A DNA stretch of 64,000 nt from Epiperipatus broadwayi (GCA_028023455.1 JAQFVV010000281.1:1056001-1120000); one strand, 5' to 3'; shown: positions 11,878 to 25,065, counted from the stretch's first letter. Numbers and translations: made by a program. The notes: generated by a model not told the origin, from the letters alone.

Positions 11878-13092
11878 TTAATTATCTTCTTTACTACACC
11901 CCGGCCTTGGCGAGGGTGGTCTGAACTGTTTTTCTTTCCAATATCTCTTTCCTTGGTTGTAATCATTGTTTTCAGTTTGGTGAGTGCGCCTTTCTATGCT
12001 GTTATTTCTCGGTATGGCCTTTCTATGCCAATGATTTGGTTTTTGCCTATCTTTGGTTCCTTGTGTGTCTCTTTGGGTCATGTCTACTGCACTTAATAGT
12101 TCTGCCATTTGTTGTACTGTATTCATATTCACAGTAAGTAACATTTGTTCAATCCCAAGTGGCAGATTACGACGAATTATTCTGACAATTTGTCCCTCTG
12201 ATATGTGACATGCATTTAATGTCCGGAGTGTTGCCACTTGTCTTCTGAAAAATTGCAAGTAATTTTTACCATTATTCTCATCATGTTTTTCTTGCATGGC
12301 TTGGTATAGCATCATCTCTTGATGCTGTTCATTCCAAAAACTTTTTAATAATTCCTTTTTGTATTCCTCAAATGTCACTGGATAGTGGAACAAGGATTCC
12401 CACCATGCTTGAGCATCGCCATGGAGATGACTGCAGGCAATTGCCAGTTTACTAAAGTCATTAATTTAGTTTACCTGGAAATATTTTTCCAAGCTTTTAA
12501 TGTGCTCCATAGGAGCTTCACCTGTTTGTCCTTCAAATATTTTTATTTTTAGGAATTGGTTTATATTGTCCGGGTAAAGTTGTCTTTTTTCTTTTTCATG
12601 CCTATCATTTTTAATGCTATGATGTTCGGTTATTTCAGCATCCTCTCCTTTTTTCTTGACTTGATCCTGAACATATTCATGCTCTGCTTCAGTCATCTGC
12701 TGATGCATTTCTGTTTTTTCTAGCCTATTGCTGTTGCCTTGTTCCGGATTATTTTCGTTTTTTATGCTCTGAAATCTTGTTTCGATTTCATTTTCTAGTT
12801 CACGTTTGACCTCATCTATTCTTTGATGTATATATGATGTATCTTCTGACAGTTGTTGCCTCAATTCATTTATTTCCTGTGGTATTCTGGCTATTTCTTG
12901 TTTTATAGTCCATAAAATTTCTTCCATCATGGTCCATCTGCGTTCGTTTTCCGCTTCGAGTTTTTTGCTTCTTTGTTGATCACCTTCTTTTTGCTCATGG
13001 TGAGTCTTTTCCTCTGGTTCTTCGTTAACCGAGGTGATTGTATCACTTATTGGCTGTTGATCCATTTTCCTTGATTTGGATCTTGTCCACAT
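11878..13092 (-). pseudogene. gag: Gag of element 2, single premature stop
   Basis: A single minus-strand frame of 404 codons from ATG at 13092 to the stop at 11878 is interrupted only by a TAA at 12466-12468. The first third is charged and Glu/Lys/Gln-rich with a predicted coiled coil (EILWTIKQEIARIPQEINEL and following heptads, residues about 55-120). Next comes the region EAPMEHIKSLEKYF and, after the stop, ACSHLHGDAQAWWESL, the hallmark of the retrotransposon Gag capsid domain, then EEYKKELLKSFW and LQFFRRQVATLRTL. The C-terminus is basic and lacks a CCHC knuckle. Apart from one stop the frame is open, so it decayed recently or is read through. It would build the particle that packages the element. 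Closely related to the Gag remnant of element 1. Confidence 0.87.
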
Positions 13093-14578
13093 TTAAAAAC
13101 ACAGTATAACTATTCTTTATTTTGGAGTTACGGAATACCTATATTTATTTATATTTGGTATATATAGTTTTCAGTTACTGATCAGATACTTTATTTTTAT
13201 TATAAAACTATTTCTTAACTATGTATCTTACTTTTAAATACGCAGTACACCGCACACCTAACTCTGCCTTATTCAACTCGCCAATTATTTGTTTTTCCTA
13301 TGCCCTGTTCCAGTTATTGTGCCCATTTTACCTATGCCTATTTAATTCGATTTATCGCCCACAACAGAAATTCAAGTTTAACATACGAAACTTTACTTCG
13401 TTAGCTGTTATCCACACTTTATTTTGTTTTACTCCCCCCCTTTTTTTTTATTTAAAAAAAAAAATCTTCCAGTATAAGTTATTCTAGATCATTTACGAAA
13501 TTTTAATTTGTAAGCCAGTATTTAACACTGTTTTATTTTACTTTTTCACTAACAACAAAACAAATAGATTCAACTAAAAGTTACTTTAAAATCACTTATT
13601 AGTTATTTCAAATCATTTCGAAACTTTAATTCGTTAAGCCAGTATCATTTAACAGTATTTCCTTTTACCTTTTTTTTTTTTTTATAAACAGCAAATTCAA
13701 GTATAAGTTACCCTAAAACATTTCGCTACGTTTAATAAACAGGTTTTTTCCCTATGTCTAAAATGTCTATTTTCTCTCTTTTTAAAACAAAAACAATAAA
13801 CTCAATTGTAAGTTATTTTAAAATATTACGCTATAATAAATTATTACTTTTATTTGTAATAACCTCCGACCATTTATATACGCATATATACAGTGTGTGA
13901 CCTACTCCCCCACTCATTCGTTTAATAATTTTTATATATACTTTATTACTATTTTAATTGCATATGTTGACGACAGTTTTTACTCAGTTTAAAACGGCAA
14001 CTTTACTTATCCAATAAAATGAAAATGTTAGCGACTCGGTTTAAAGTGAAAATTGTTAAGCAATTATTAAGATGAAAGAATCTATACTCTATATAACAAA
14101 ATATCAACCGTCAATATATTACATGTAAACTTATTTAAAATAACTTTGAAGTCTATTTTATTTATTCGGTATATTTATAGAATACAGTGTGAGCATTTGA
14201 TTTATTGCTAACAATTTGAATCATAATTATATCTTAATTTAAATATTCGTTGCTACAAAAAATAACACTATCATTTTGGAACTGCAAATTACTGAGTAAA
14301 ATATTTTACCTTATCTAAGAATATGTTTATAAAAAAAAAATAGAACAAACCAAGCGTGTTACGGCCTGTTAATTACACTATACTGTATATTTAAAAACAA
14401 TGATCGAATTTTATATAATTTCTCTTATATATGTAGTCAAACTTTTAATTTAGTTTTTAATTACACCTACATAAAGTTTATATATACATACGGCATGTAA
14501 ATTATTTTTACCGTAATTTATACATTTATATAATTTTAACTTGTTCTTTCCTTAATCGTACCATTTCTACATTTAAAA
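13093..14578 (-). other. Long 5' leader of element 2
   Basis: About 1.5 kb of A+T-rich sequence lie between the primer binding site and the Gag start (minus strand). It contains homopolymer runs near 13440-13460 and 13670-13682 and no readable protein. A long leader might hold packaging signals, but nothing recognisable is seen. Confidence 0.55.
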
Positions 14579-14592
14579 CACGTTGTGCGCCA
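14579..14592 (-). promoter_or_regulatory. Probable tRNA primer binding site of element 2
   Basis: On the minus strand the 5' LTR ends CCGGTACA, followed by seven bases and then TGGCGCACAACGTG. TGG complements the CCA tail of a tRNA, and the position just inside the LTR fits. The primer tRNA would end in ACGTTGTGCGCCA; I cannot name it. Confidence 0.6.
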
Positions 14593-14599
14593 GTTTTAC

Positions 14600-17281
14600 T
14601 GTACCGGACCATACTCCCTGCAGAATTCTTTTCCTAATCTTGCACTGAGCATGAAGTGACCAAGATTTAACAGGTAAAGAAATGGATATCAATTTAACCG
14701 ATTTCTATACTCATACATATCAGTACTTCCAGCTAAACTGATAGAAAGAGTGGATTGACAGGAATCTTCCAGTCAAAACACCCTTTAGTTGATATCTTAT
14801 TTTAATGCCCGAATATTTAGAACAATGGCAAGTACACACCTTTGAAAAATCTATTTACAAAATAGACTTTTGCGCGCCACTTTTAGAAAAGAATCAAAAA
14901 ATGAATTTTTCACCCTCCTAGAAGGGTGGGCAATACCATATGTTCAGCAGAGCATAAGAATAAGATTTAACACCCCGGTAGAGCGATATCCCGTGTGGCT
15001 AGCTCAAGTCACTCTACATCTAGGGTCTTCAAATGGGTAAGTTAAATGATTATTACAGGTATGTGGTTGATAAGGAAAGAACACATTTTTATCAATATAA
15101 ATAATGATACGAAAATGAAAAAAGTTTAATATTATGATTAAATATTTATTTAATCCCTAAGACCCACCACCGTTTTATACTAATGATAATATAATAACAA
15201 AATACTAAATAATTAATTACCCCAAACTATATATATATTCGAGGCATTGAAATAGATAAAATACAATTTTAAATAAGAAAAATAATAAATCCCTAAAGCT
15301 ATTTACAATGTTTATAAGTAATGGAAGTGGTCTGAGCTCTTTTTACCCAATAGAAATAAATTTTAATTTGTGTGATTTGATATACAGATATGAGATTTTC
15401 GGTCATACAGGCATACGCTTTTACTGATAACTTTAAAACCTTTTTATTGATAGGAAATATAATAATGAAAACTATGCATATTTGCACAATGAAATATATC
15501 ACTAATTTCATATTTTCAACAAGTCAATATGTTGCATTGGCTCAGATACCATATCGTACTCACCATAAGGTACTGTATCTATTTCCGTTTTGACAAAGAT
15601 AAATTTCTATACATGTATATACGTGCAGCCAAATTATACACTTACTATTATTTTAAATATAAAGTTATTAGAGTACTTGCTTCCAGGGAACCTATAATAA
15701 CTCAATCCCTTCTTACACTCATCGTGAGGTGTAGCAGTCACAAAAAAATAACTTAAAAAGGATATCCGGTTAAATACATTTTTAGATATTCAGCATGAGA
15801 TATCATATTTACCGAATATAATAAGCGTATGTACGCATACATATATCTACATGCATATTTATATTTGACGAATTTCAGGAATAACAACAACAGCAAAACG
15901 AATAGCAACAACAACAAAAAAAATCTCATTGCGATCTTTGCCGAAAATACTAATTTGAAATAGAAAAATTCACTCAAAGGATTTAAGTAAAAGCTTTACC
16001 ATTTATGACCACAATAACCGTAAATTTATACATATGCGAGAGACTCTCTCATTTTTAAATGATAAATAATAATAACAAAAATAATATATCTAATCGGAAA
16101 TAGAAAAGTTAATTATTTCAATGTTAATAAATATCTTAAAATAAACTTATATCTGCGTCTTCATTCTTCTCATCTGGGCTGAGTGGGCTTCAAGTTAACT
16201 GGCTGTGTGGTGACGATTTCTTCCATTTAGTAAAGCGGCACTGGCCATCCTCCTGGGCGGTTGGAATTGGCGTGGTCACATCTGGGCGACTTAGGACAGA
16301 GAAAGGGCGGTGCACTTGCTAGTTGTCTACCCCACGGTCATTTTGCTGGAATCTCTAGTATATTGCTTCATATCCTCTTTTTTTATATATCTAAATAGTA
16401 ACGAGGATTATTTAATAAATTTTCATAGGCTGTCTCCAATAGTTATTCGAATCCACAAAGATAAGAGTTCTTAAAAGAACTGTATAAAGGATTTGTTCTA
16501 ACGAATAGTACTATTCATAAATGACTCTCTAAGTAGCTGATCGCTTGGAGAATTCTGGAGCAACGAAAAGAATGACTTGCCCAGAATGGCTGCCAATGAA
16601 AGACTGAATTCCACAGCACTATCCATCCCACTAATAAGAACCAATTCAGATATACCTCTGAGAAGAATGAATCAGCCAATCCTTTTAATCTAGCTTATCA
16701 CTTAGATTGCAAACATTCCTTTATATTTTTCTGATTAAATTCTACATTTTAAGTTTGACATCCATCTTGAATGCTCAGACCACTTGATTACAGCTATTCA
16801 TTTCAAAAGAATTTCTATTAAAAAAAAAATAACATTTTAATTATAGCATTATCAAACATTTTGCTTTTGGTCAGATTTTTGCAAAAGCAATTAACATTCT
16901 TTGTTTATAGAATAAAATTAGTTTTTAGAGGCAGTAATTAAAAAAATGAAAAATATACAAGTATGTTGGAACAATTGCTTTAATTATTTATTTTACTACT
17001 ATGTTCCAACATTTGATTCATTTGTTTAATAAGTTTGCCTTTCTCTATTTGAATTTTTCAGAGAAAAGCCCAATACATAAAGTGATATAAAAAATATAGA
17101 AAAATAAAAAAAAATACATGAGCTTATTTTACAATATTTTCCATGTCAATTTCATATTATTTAAATTGGTGTGTGTGGGTATTTTAATGCTCAGATCACT
17201 CCATTATCAATATAGCACATTTATATATTTGTTGTGCTTAATCCATACTTTGTGCAAGGCCATTTGATAATGCCTGGCACA
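14600..17281 (-). repeat. 5' LTR of element 2
   Basis: This is the right copy, upstream in the minus orientation of the element. It matches 8267-10957 along its full length with sparse substitutions and a few short indels (for example a shorter AT run near 15227 and a shorter CAA run near 15905). It should contain the element promoter, but no TATA box could be assigned with confidence in this A+T-rich context. Confidence 0.88.
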
Positions 17282-20200
17282 ATATATATTATAATGGAAC
17301 CCGCTACACCAAAGTTGATGGTGTGAGATATACCAGCACCACAGGGTGCACCATACAATGGTGCGAATATGACTTGGATGATGTAGATGAAATGTGTCCA
17401 CTAATCTAAAACAAGTCATATCCAACAATTCATGATTCAATGACATATTTGGGGGTGTCAGATGTTACTGAATCAAGAATGGCATCTAACAAAAAGAGCA
17501 CATCTCATTATTGACAGACCTAGGCCTTCGATTGGGATGCTAAAGATGTCATGGTGAAATGCTCAGTTCCAAGTCACATCTACTTTCAATATACTAACTT
17601 CTAATTTACAAACAGAATTTTAATGTAACTTAGACCAGTGCATCATATTCATTACACCTCCCTTTTTAGGTCCCATTACACCATGGAATTCGAACTCAGG
17701 GAGTTCTTGCATTCAGCTCTCTTCAGGGATGGACTTACTCAATTATAAACCAAATATGCTCATATATAAGCATAGATATAGAAAAATACTGATGATGATC
17801 AATTATTTATAAGAGCAATATACAATGATGATGATCAAAAAACCTTTAATAGTGTAATTCATAATGTGATAATGATAATCAACATCTAATGGTATCAATG
17901 CACAGTGATGATGGTGATGATCAAACAGAGATCAGATTAAATTTAAACAATTTAATTTATTAACAACATATAAATATTTACAAATAAAAAACAATACAAT
18001 ATATAAATATTTGATTATCAAAAATGATTTTCTATCATCTTGATTTCATTCAACAGAAACAAAATAATTTAAAGTATATTATATACAAAATTATATTATA
18101 TAATCATTAAATATATACATAAAACAACAACAAAAAACACAATGAAAGTTCACTAATTATAGAACTACTCCATTAAAATAATTATTATAATATTTTTAGA
18201 CTAGGGTAATATATTATAATTATAATTGCCCCACTCCCATTTATTTGTATGCAAGTCATGGTAGAAATTAATGATAGTTAAAGACCATGCACTCTCAGTT
18301 AATTATGCATGCAGAATAAACAAAATTACTAGTAAATGTTAGTAAATTATTTAGTCTTGTTGTCCTAAAGACTTACTCTTTATATTAACTATGTGAAAAA
18401 CCTTACTTGAGATGAGTTCATCTTGATGAAACAATGTTAAGAGGAATCTGAAAATTTACTTTTATTAATAAAAAAAATCATACATATTAATTGAAGAGGA
18501 TTCCTTTTTTTAATTTAAATCAATATGACCTTATCCATCCACTGGTTCTAATTTTAATTTCAAATGATTGAATTTGAAATTAAAAAAAATTAATTGTAAA
18601 TACACAATAAAATAAATTACAATATATAAACTTTCAAATAAAAATAACAAAAGCAAAAAAAAAAAAATCATCACGTGAATAATATATATAATTTATCTTG
18701 AGTAAAGCAAGCACTCAGTCCAAAAATGTCAATATGCATGGCAACTCTGTTGTTATTTATATATCTCATGCTCCTTCATTGAAACAAACACATAGGAAAT
18801 ATCTTTCCTGACCAGATGAATTCATGGAAAATTGTTGCACATCAGTGTTCTTCAAGACAGACATTCTGATGAAAAATTTTACAATTTCATAATGACGTTG
18901 AAGCCAGCTTTAGGAAATTCTACAGTATTGGCTTTTTACCTCAAATATATCATAATGTTTCCTTTATTATAAACTATGTTTATAACTTGGCTTAATTATA
19001 TATAAAATATAGGTTTTAAAAAACAATAGTATTAGTAGTTTCAGAGTTCCTTTGCATTATTTTTATTATAATGAAATTTAGCTTGCAGAATAAATTACAT
19101 CACTAGTTCAAATTACAGTTTAATTTCTTGAAACTAATATTCAAATTTTACTGTTTTTTCAAATGCCAAAAAGTTTTTTTTGTTTTAAAAGAAATAAAAA
19201 CTTAACTTTTTTCTGTCGGTTTAATTCCAGATTTTTCTTTTTAAAACCCCCAAATGCTATTCTCTGACGATTTTTATTGTAGATTTTTCCAGTCAAGTGG
19301 AATGCTTTCTTGTCACATTCTTGCTAAAAAACCTATTTCAACTATGCATTCTGGTCTACTCGTTGTAAAATGGTTTTCAATTCCGATGCAATTCATGAGG
19401 GAAAATTCTTTCTGAATAAACTTATAAAATTTAAAAACTGTGACATGCTCCTAGCTCCAAACGTTTTCTTTGAGGAAACATGGACTCTGATTGCATTAAA
19501 GGAATGATTGCTGGTAAAACGCTTTGTTTCTTCTGTCTAAGATATTGCTGAAAGCGATTTTGTTAATAATCAGAAGTTCAGATCCTTAAGTTATCAAAAT
19601 GGATAGTTTTTAACTGAACTCATCAGATTTAGCATAAATACCTAAGCCTTCATAGTTGTAGTGATTTTTCCAATGGTGATCTGACCAATCTCTAGATTGA
19701 CTAAGTGACTCTTGGTAGTGTGAGGCAATTTGTCTAGGTGAGTTGGGTGAGCTTAATTAGCCTACTTGTGTGCTAACAGTAGTCCAGGTATTCAGGTTTA
19801 CCTCTTGCCCAGAATAATACTGTCTTAGATTTATTTATTATCATGTAATTCTTCTTTATGTTTGAAATTCTAGCTTTCCTTTTCAATTTACCATGCACAC
19901 ATAATTGTCACTGTAAACATTGTACTTGTTTAATAAATATTGGAAAAAAAAACCTATTTCTACAACTTGATAAATAAAATCAATTTATAAAATATTTTTT
20001 TATCATTATTTTTCTCTATTTCAAACTCGATCATTTTACAAATAATTTTGACCTCATATAAATTTTAATTTTTCTTTGTCTTATAAGTCAGTCAATTAGT
20101 ATTTTTAATTAATGATATTAATGAATTAAAAAAATAGCAAAACAATTAATTTCTACCAATTAACGAACAGATTAATATATATTTATATATATATATATTT

Positions 20201-20299
20201 CATTTGTATAGCAAATTTGTTTGCTTTCTGATAATAGATAAAAAACAATAATTAACTTCTCAAACATATTGGTTTATATGTATGTTTACATGTGTATAT
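17282..20299. other. Unassigned A+T-rich region with GAT-rich patches
   Basis: No supported gene. The first 450 bp are less A+T-rich and may be an old repeat (GGAACCCGCTACACC... at about 17296). Repeats of GATGAT occur at about 17786-17930. The rest is low-complexity A/T with poly-A/T runs and an (AT)n tract near 20178-20198. The longest minus-strand open frame (17207-17446) crosses the LTR border and is not credible. Confidence 0.5.
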
Positions 20300-22933
20300 T
20301 GTAACGGTCAGATTCGTATACTTCGTTAACATAGTGCAGAATTCGACCACCACACTGAAAAGCAGCACATAGGTAGCAAAGCTACCAGTATTACTGAGTT
20401 GGAACATGGTTTATCGGTTTCACAATACACTCTATGAAACAACACATCTGATGCCACAGTAGTAAACACTTCTTTAGGCAAGGAGATCAGGGAGATGTGA
20501 GAGACTCATAGACTTTATTTTCGAGTTAGCTATATATAATATTAATATTAGACATTTATATTTTAAATAATCGAGAAGATAGTACATTGAATGGGTGTTG
20601 AAAAAATAAATATATGACAGCAGACGTATGGTTTGAAATTATTTCATCTGAATATTTTATACTAAAATCATTTAATTAAACATTGGATTATATTACAATC
20701 TCAGTAGCGGTGTTATTATTCTGATACTGTCTTATTTTCTAGAACATACAATTATTTGGCTGATGTAATCCAGCTACCAGAATTCTTGAGCAAGTATTTC
20801 AAGAACATGCCTTCAGGGATTTAATATCTTTGCAATGCATGAGTCTAAATTAGAATTGATAATAGCAGCTGAAAACATATATTTTATTTAATTAAATAAG
20901 ATATTTATAAATGATTAATTATGGGCAGACATTTATTTGATAGTGATTTTATGTCATTAATGCAGAGATGAAGTCATACATGGAATAATAAAATTAATAA
21001 TAAGAAACACGTGGTATGTTTAGAACTGTGATGTGAGTGTAGCAGTACATTAAAACTACAAAGCCAATGGATGAGTTTAAAACAATGGGCTGGCATTTGC
21101 CATAGGCCCAAAGGTAAAGATGTCACATAAGCATAATCAAGTGCAAAGGGTTCGTATCACTTACTCCCTGACTGCGTGATGGGCATCAAGCCCTACAGGA
21201 ACATTCATTATGTCCACTTGTGTAGCATGACTGAGATTCAGTAAATCCTGAAAGATTTGGGGTATCCAAAGCTCATAATAAGTTATCACATCTCTAAACC
21301 ATAATACATGTATACTTCACATAATACTTTGTTAAGATTTAAAATAAATTTATGACTCGGTCCTACCTTACCAAAATTTAATAAACAACGAATTTGGCTC
21401 TCAAAGAAATGCACTTAATGGATTTATTATTTAAAACTAAACACAAATGTAAAAAACAATAGGTAAGTTGGGTGGGTATTAAGCACTAATATGTCTGCCA
21501 CTTGCTACGTAGTAGACTCCTGCATTTACAATAAATGAATCACCAACTGCGTGTCAATTTATATGAAACTAACAAAATAATTTAATAGAAGCAAATATTA
21601 ATTATAAGATTTGCAAGACATGCATCCAATGTTTCAGGCAATCATGTATTTGTATTTTACAGAATTATGGAGATTTTTGAGCTGACCAGCCAATATGAGT
21701 ATATATAAAGAAATAGATTAGTAGGTCACTGTACAAGCTGGAAACCATTTAGATTAGGATTTATATTTAAAATTTGGTGAGGTCCAATTAGAAATCTTAT
21801 AGGCATGCTTTCATTAGATAATAAAAAAAATGTAAAATTAGAAATACGTACCCAAGAAATAGACAGAGTTAAGTAAGCTAGATTATTAAAAGATATTTAC
21901 ATAATAGATTAATCATGAAATTAATAATTGTACAAATTATATAGAGAGAGTAAGCTACAGCTTGAATAATATTAGAGTACTCTAAAGACCTTGGATACAG
22001 GTATCTGTTTTATAAAAAGCTTTCAGATTTCATGGTAAGTAGCAGATTGTTCATGAGTTCCAACAGTAGCAGTTCTTTCCAGCATTCAGGTTATTGATTC
22101 ATTTCAATAGCAGCAGCAGCTTTCCAACTGTTTGTGCAGCAGATCCTCCTGGTTTAATTGGTGAAGGGCACATGTGGAGGTCCAGATATATGATCACCTA
22201 TCTCCGGGGGTAGAATAGTATGGGTGTTTCCTACTCGATCATCTTGCAGTGGAAAAAATAATTTAAGATTTGGATTCTCTCAACCAAGCAAGAACACAGC
22301 CAAAGTCTAACTAAAAAGTTCTTAGAAATCCAAAATGTCCTCTTTTCTTTATCTTATCTTTTAAATTTTATTCTATCTTATTTTTAGCTCCATTCATTTG
22401 CCCTGAGGAGAATCAATGCATTTTTATAAGTTTAATTAATTCAGAAAGCTGCATTCTTATTGTTTAGGTTTATTTTACTTTTTAACATTTTCATAATTAA
22501 CGCTTTTAGGGAATTTTCTAATTAATTAATCTATTATGACTCACCATCCATGAATTGCCAAATTTGAAGTACAAAGGGATTTATAATTGATTTTTACTTT
22601 TCTTTGAATTAAAATGTAATTTCAAAATTATTTCAAAATATGAAATTTAAAAAATAGCAATAAACTAACGAACGTTTATAATTTAAAATAAATAGTTAAA
22701 ATATATAAACATTATATAACTAAACGAGAAATTTAAATTACATCAAATATTTTGATTTATTGTTTTAAATTTGTTGTCGAAGTGTGTGTGGAAGTGTGTG
22801 TGCATTTATGGTGAATTTTACAGATATTTATACATTTTTAATATGGCTACACACACAATTCGAAACCCAAAAAGTTTAAATTTGGGTAATATGATAAGAT
22901 GGTGAGTGAAAGACAATAAAAAAAGGTGAAACT
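20300..22933. other. Unassigned region
   Basis: No supported gene. Slightly more complex segments lie at about 20300-20480, 21000-21260 and 22040-22220 (with a short CAG run at 22110), but I see no open frame, RNA fold or repeat copy elsewhere in the window that would explain them. Confidence 0.4.
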
Positions 22934-22955
22934 TAAGATTCGAATTCGAATCTTA
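22934..22955. repeat. Perfect 22-bp palindrome
   Basis: TAAGATTCGAATTCGAATCT followed by TA reads the same on both strands, with imperfect extension outwards (GTGAAAC on the left, TGTTTCA on the right). It lies about 20 bp outside the left arm of the foldback element. Confidence 0.85.
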
Positions 22956-22973
22956 CTGTTTCAATATACTATA

Positions 22974-23831
22974 TCTATATAAATCAGCATTTATTTTTAT
23001 AGCGTCTGTATACAATTGTAATTACATTCATATCGGTCTTTCAAGCCAAATTGTGCAAACGCTTTTGCGAGTGTTAAATAATAAATGAATACCCTCTCAC
23101 CAAACAAGATATAGAATTTATGCAGGAATAAAAGGAATTCTCTTATTCCTACGACTGAAATATTTATATATGAGCAAATCTGAAGTACTGGCAAAGAAGG
23201 TGTGACTATAGAACAGTCACTTTAAATTACTATATATAACGTATGAATGAATGACGCCGATGAAATTTACTAGAATTTACTGAACGTCATTCCAACTGAA
23301 ACCTAATCATATATATAAATCAGCATTTATTTTTATAGCGTCTGTATACAATTGTAATTACATTCATATCGGCCTTTCAAGCCAAATTGTGCAAACGCTT
23401 TTGCGAGTGTTAAATAATAAATGAATACCCTCTGACCAAACAAGATATAGAATTTATGCAGGAATAAAAGGAATCCTCTGATTTATATATATGATTAAGT
23501 TTCAGTTGGAATGACGTTCAGTAAATTCTAGTAAATTTCATCGGCGTCATTCATTCATACGTTATATATAGTAATTTAAAGTGACTGTTCTATAGTCACA
23601 CCTTCTGTGCCAGTACTTCAGATTTGCTCATATATAAATATTTGAGTCGTAGGAATAAGAAGATTCCTTTTATTCCTGCATAAATTCTATATCTTGTTTG
23701 GTCAGAGGGTATTCATTTATTATTTAACACTCACAAAAATGTTTGCACAATTTGGCTTGAAAGGCCGATATGAATGTAATTACAATTGTATACAGACGCT
23801 ATAAAAATAAATGCTGATTTATATATCTATA
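22974..23831. mobile_element. Foldback/MITE-like element, copy 2
   Basis: Inverted arms of roughly 345 bp: left 22974-23318 (A then B), right about 23485-23831 (inverted B then inverted A), with a further direct copy of A at about 23313-23480 in the centre. It shares with the element at 5886-6709 the B segment (GAGCAAATCTGAAGTA; CACTTTAAATTACTATATAT; a GAATGACGCC motif) and parts of A (ATAAATGAATACC), so both are members of one diverged family. No coding capacity; class unknown. Confidence 0.75.
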
Positions 23832-24023
23832 TAAGCAAGTATATCAGATGATTTTATTTCAAACACATTAGTTTATCTGTATGTTTATACATGTATATAC
23901 ATTTGTATAAGCAAGTATATAAGATATATACTTTCCTACTACTTGGTGTGAATTCAAATATTGAAAAACAAATTGGATCAGGTAGGTAGGCCAGTTGTAT
24001 GCCATTTCTTACAATATATATAT

Positions 24024-25065
24024 ATGAAAAACAAAAACAAGTTATAATCACGTAACTTCCTATCACTTGTATTTATGATCAATAGATGGTGTTTTACCAA
24101 AACCACCGAACAAGTGTATATGTTTGCATAAATGACAAGAGTCAGAATTCACTATCTCTTTCATTTGCCCACCCGATCAGCTGATTAAAGCTAATTTTCT
24201 ATCATCAGTGAAGGATAGAGCTAGAAAGTAGATCTAAACACTGACTGCAAGTGTTTATGCAAAAAGTTTCTCTCAGTTTGCAAGCATGAATTTTTCACAC
24301 CAGTAAAGTCTTCAAACCCAGCCTAACAAGCCAGATAGCTACATGGGTCTGATCTCAGTTCAGTTTCACCACATAGTCAAAGCCTCTGCAATATATATCA
24401 TTGCAAAAACCTTTAAAGGTACATTTATGAAAAACAAAAACAAGTTATAATCACATAACTTGCTATCACTTGTATTTATAATCAATAGATGGCATTTTAC
24501 CAAAACCACCAAACAAGTGTATTTGTTTACATAAATGACAAAAGAGTCAGAATTCACTAGCTCTTTTGTTTGCCCACCTGATTAGCTGATTTCAAGCTAA
24601 TTTCCTATCATCAGTGAAGGATAGAGCTAGAAACTAGATCTAAACACTGACTCCAAGTGTTTATGCAAAAAATTTCTATCAGTTTGCAAGCATGAATTTT
24701 TCAGACCGGTAAAGTCTTCAAACCCAGCCTAACAAGCCAGATAGCTACATGGGTCTGATCTCAGTTCAGTTTCATCACATAGTCATAGATCCATGTAGCT
24801 ATCTGGCTTGTTAGGCTGGGTTTGAAGACTTTACCGGTCTGAAAAATTCATGCTTGCAAACTGATAGAAACTTTTTGCATAAACACTTGGAGTCAGTGTT
24901 TAGATCTAGTTTCTAGCTCTATCCTTCCCTGATGATAGCAAATTAGCTTGAAATCAGCTGATCGGGTGGGCAAACGAAAGAGATAGTGAATTCTAACTCT
25001 TTTGTCGTTTATGTAAACAAATACACTTGTTCGGTGGTTTTGGTAAAACGCCATCTATTGATCAT
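24024..25065. repeat. Three-copy dispersed repeat forming a long hairpin
   Basis: Copy 1 (about 24024-24380) and copy 2 (about 24427-24787) are direct repeats starting ATGAAAAACAAAAACAAGTTA. Copy 3 (about 24787-25065) is inverted and truncated. Copies 2 and 3 form a hairpin with arms of about 275 bp and a short loop around 24750-24790. Characteristic internal strings are CAATAGATGG and GAAGGATAGAGCTAGAAA. A more diverged fourth copy is at 32565-32800. Apparent minus-strand open frames (23854-24066, 24366-24557) are not conserved between copies. Element class unknown. Confidence 0.78.

Larger units (their letters stand above)
8267..17281 (-). mobile_element. Gag-only LTR retrotransposon with 2.7-kb LTRs (element 2)
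   Basis: Seen: 8267-10957 and 14600-17281 are direct repeats of about 2.69 kb with only scattered differences. Read on the minus strand each begins TGTGCCAGGC and ends GGTCCGGTACA, so borders are TG...CA. A primer-binding-site-like sequence follows the 5' LTR, a polypurine tract precedes the 3' LTR, and a Gag gene lies between. No protease, RT, RNase H or integrase motif is found in the 3.6-kb interior. Such Gag-only elements with terminal repeats are known as non-autonomous relatives of Ty3/gypsy elements that depend on pol from a relative. Both flanks are AT repeats, so the target duplication (ATAT-like) cannot be delimited. Confidence 0.88.
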
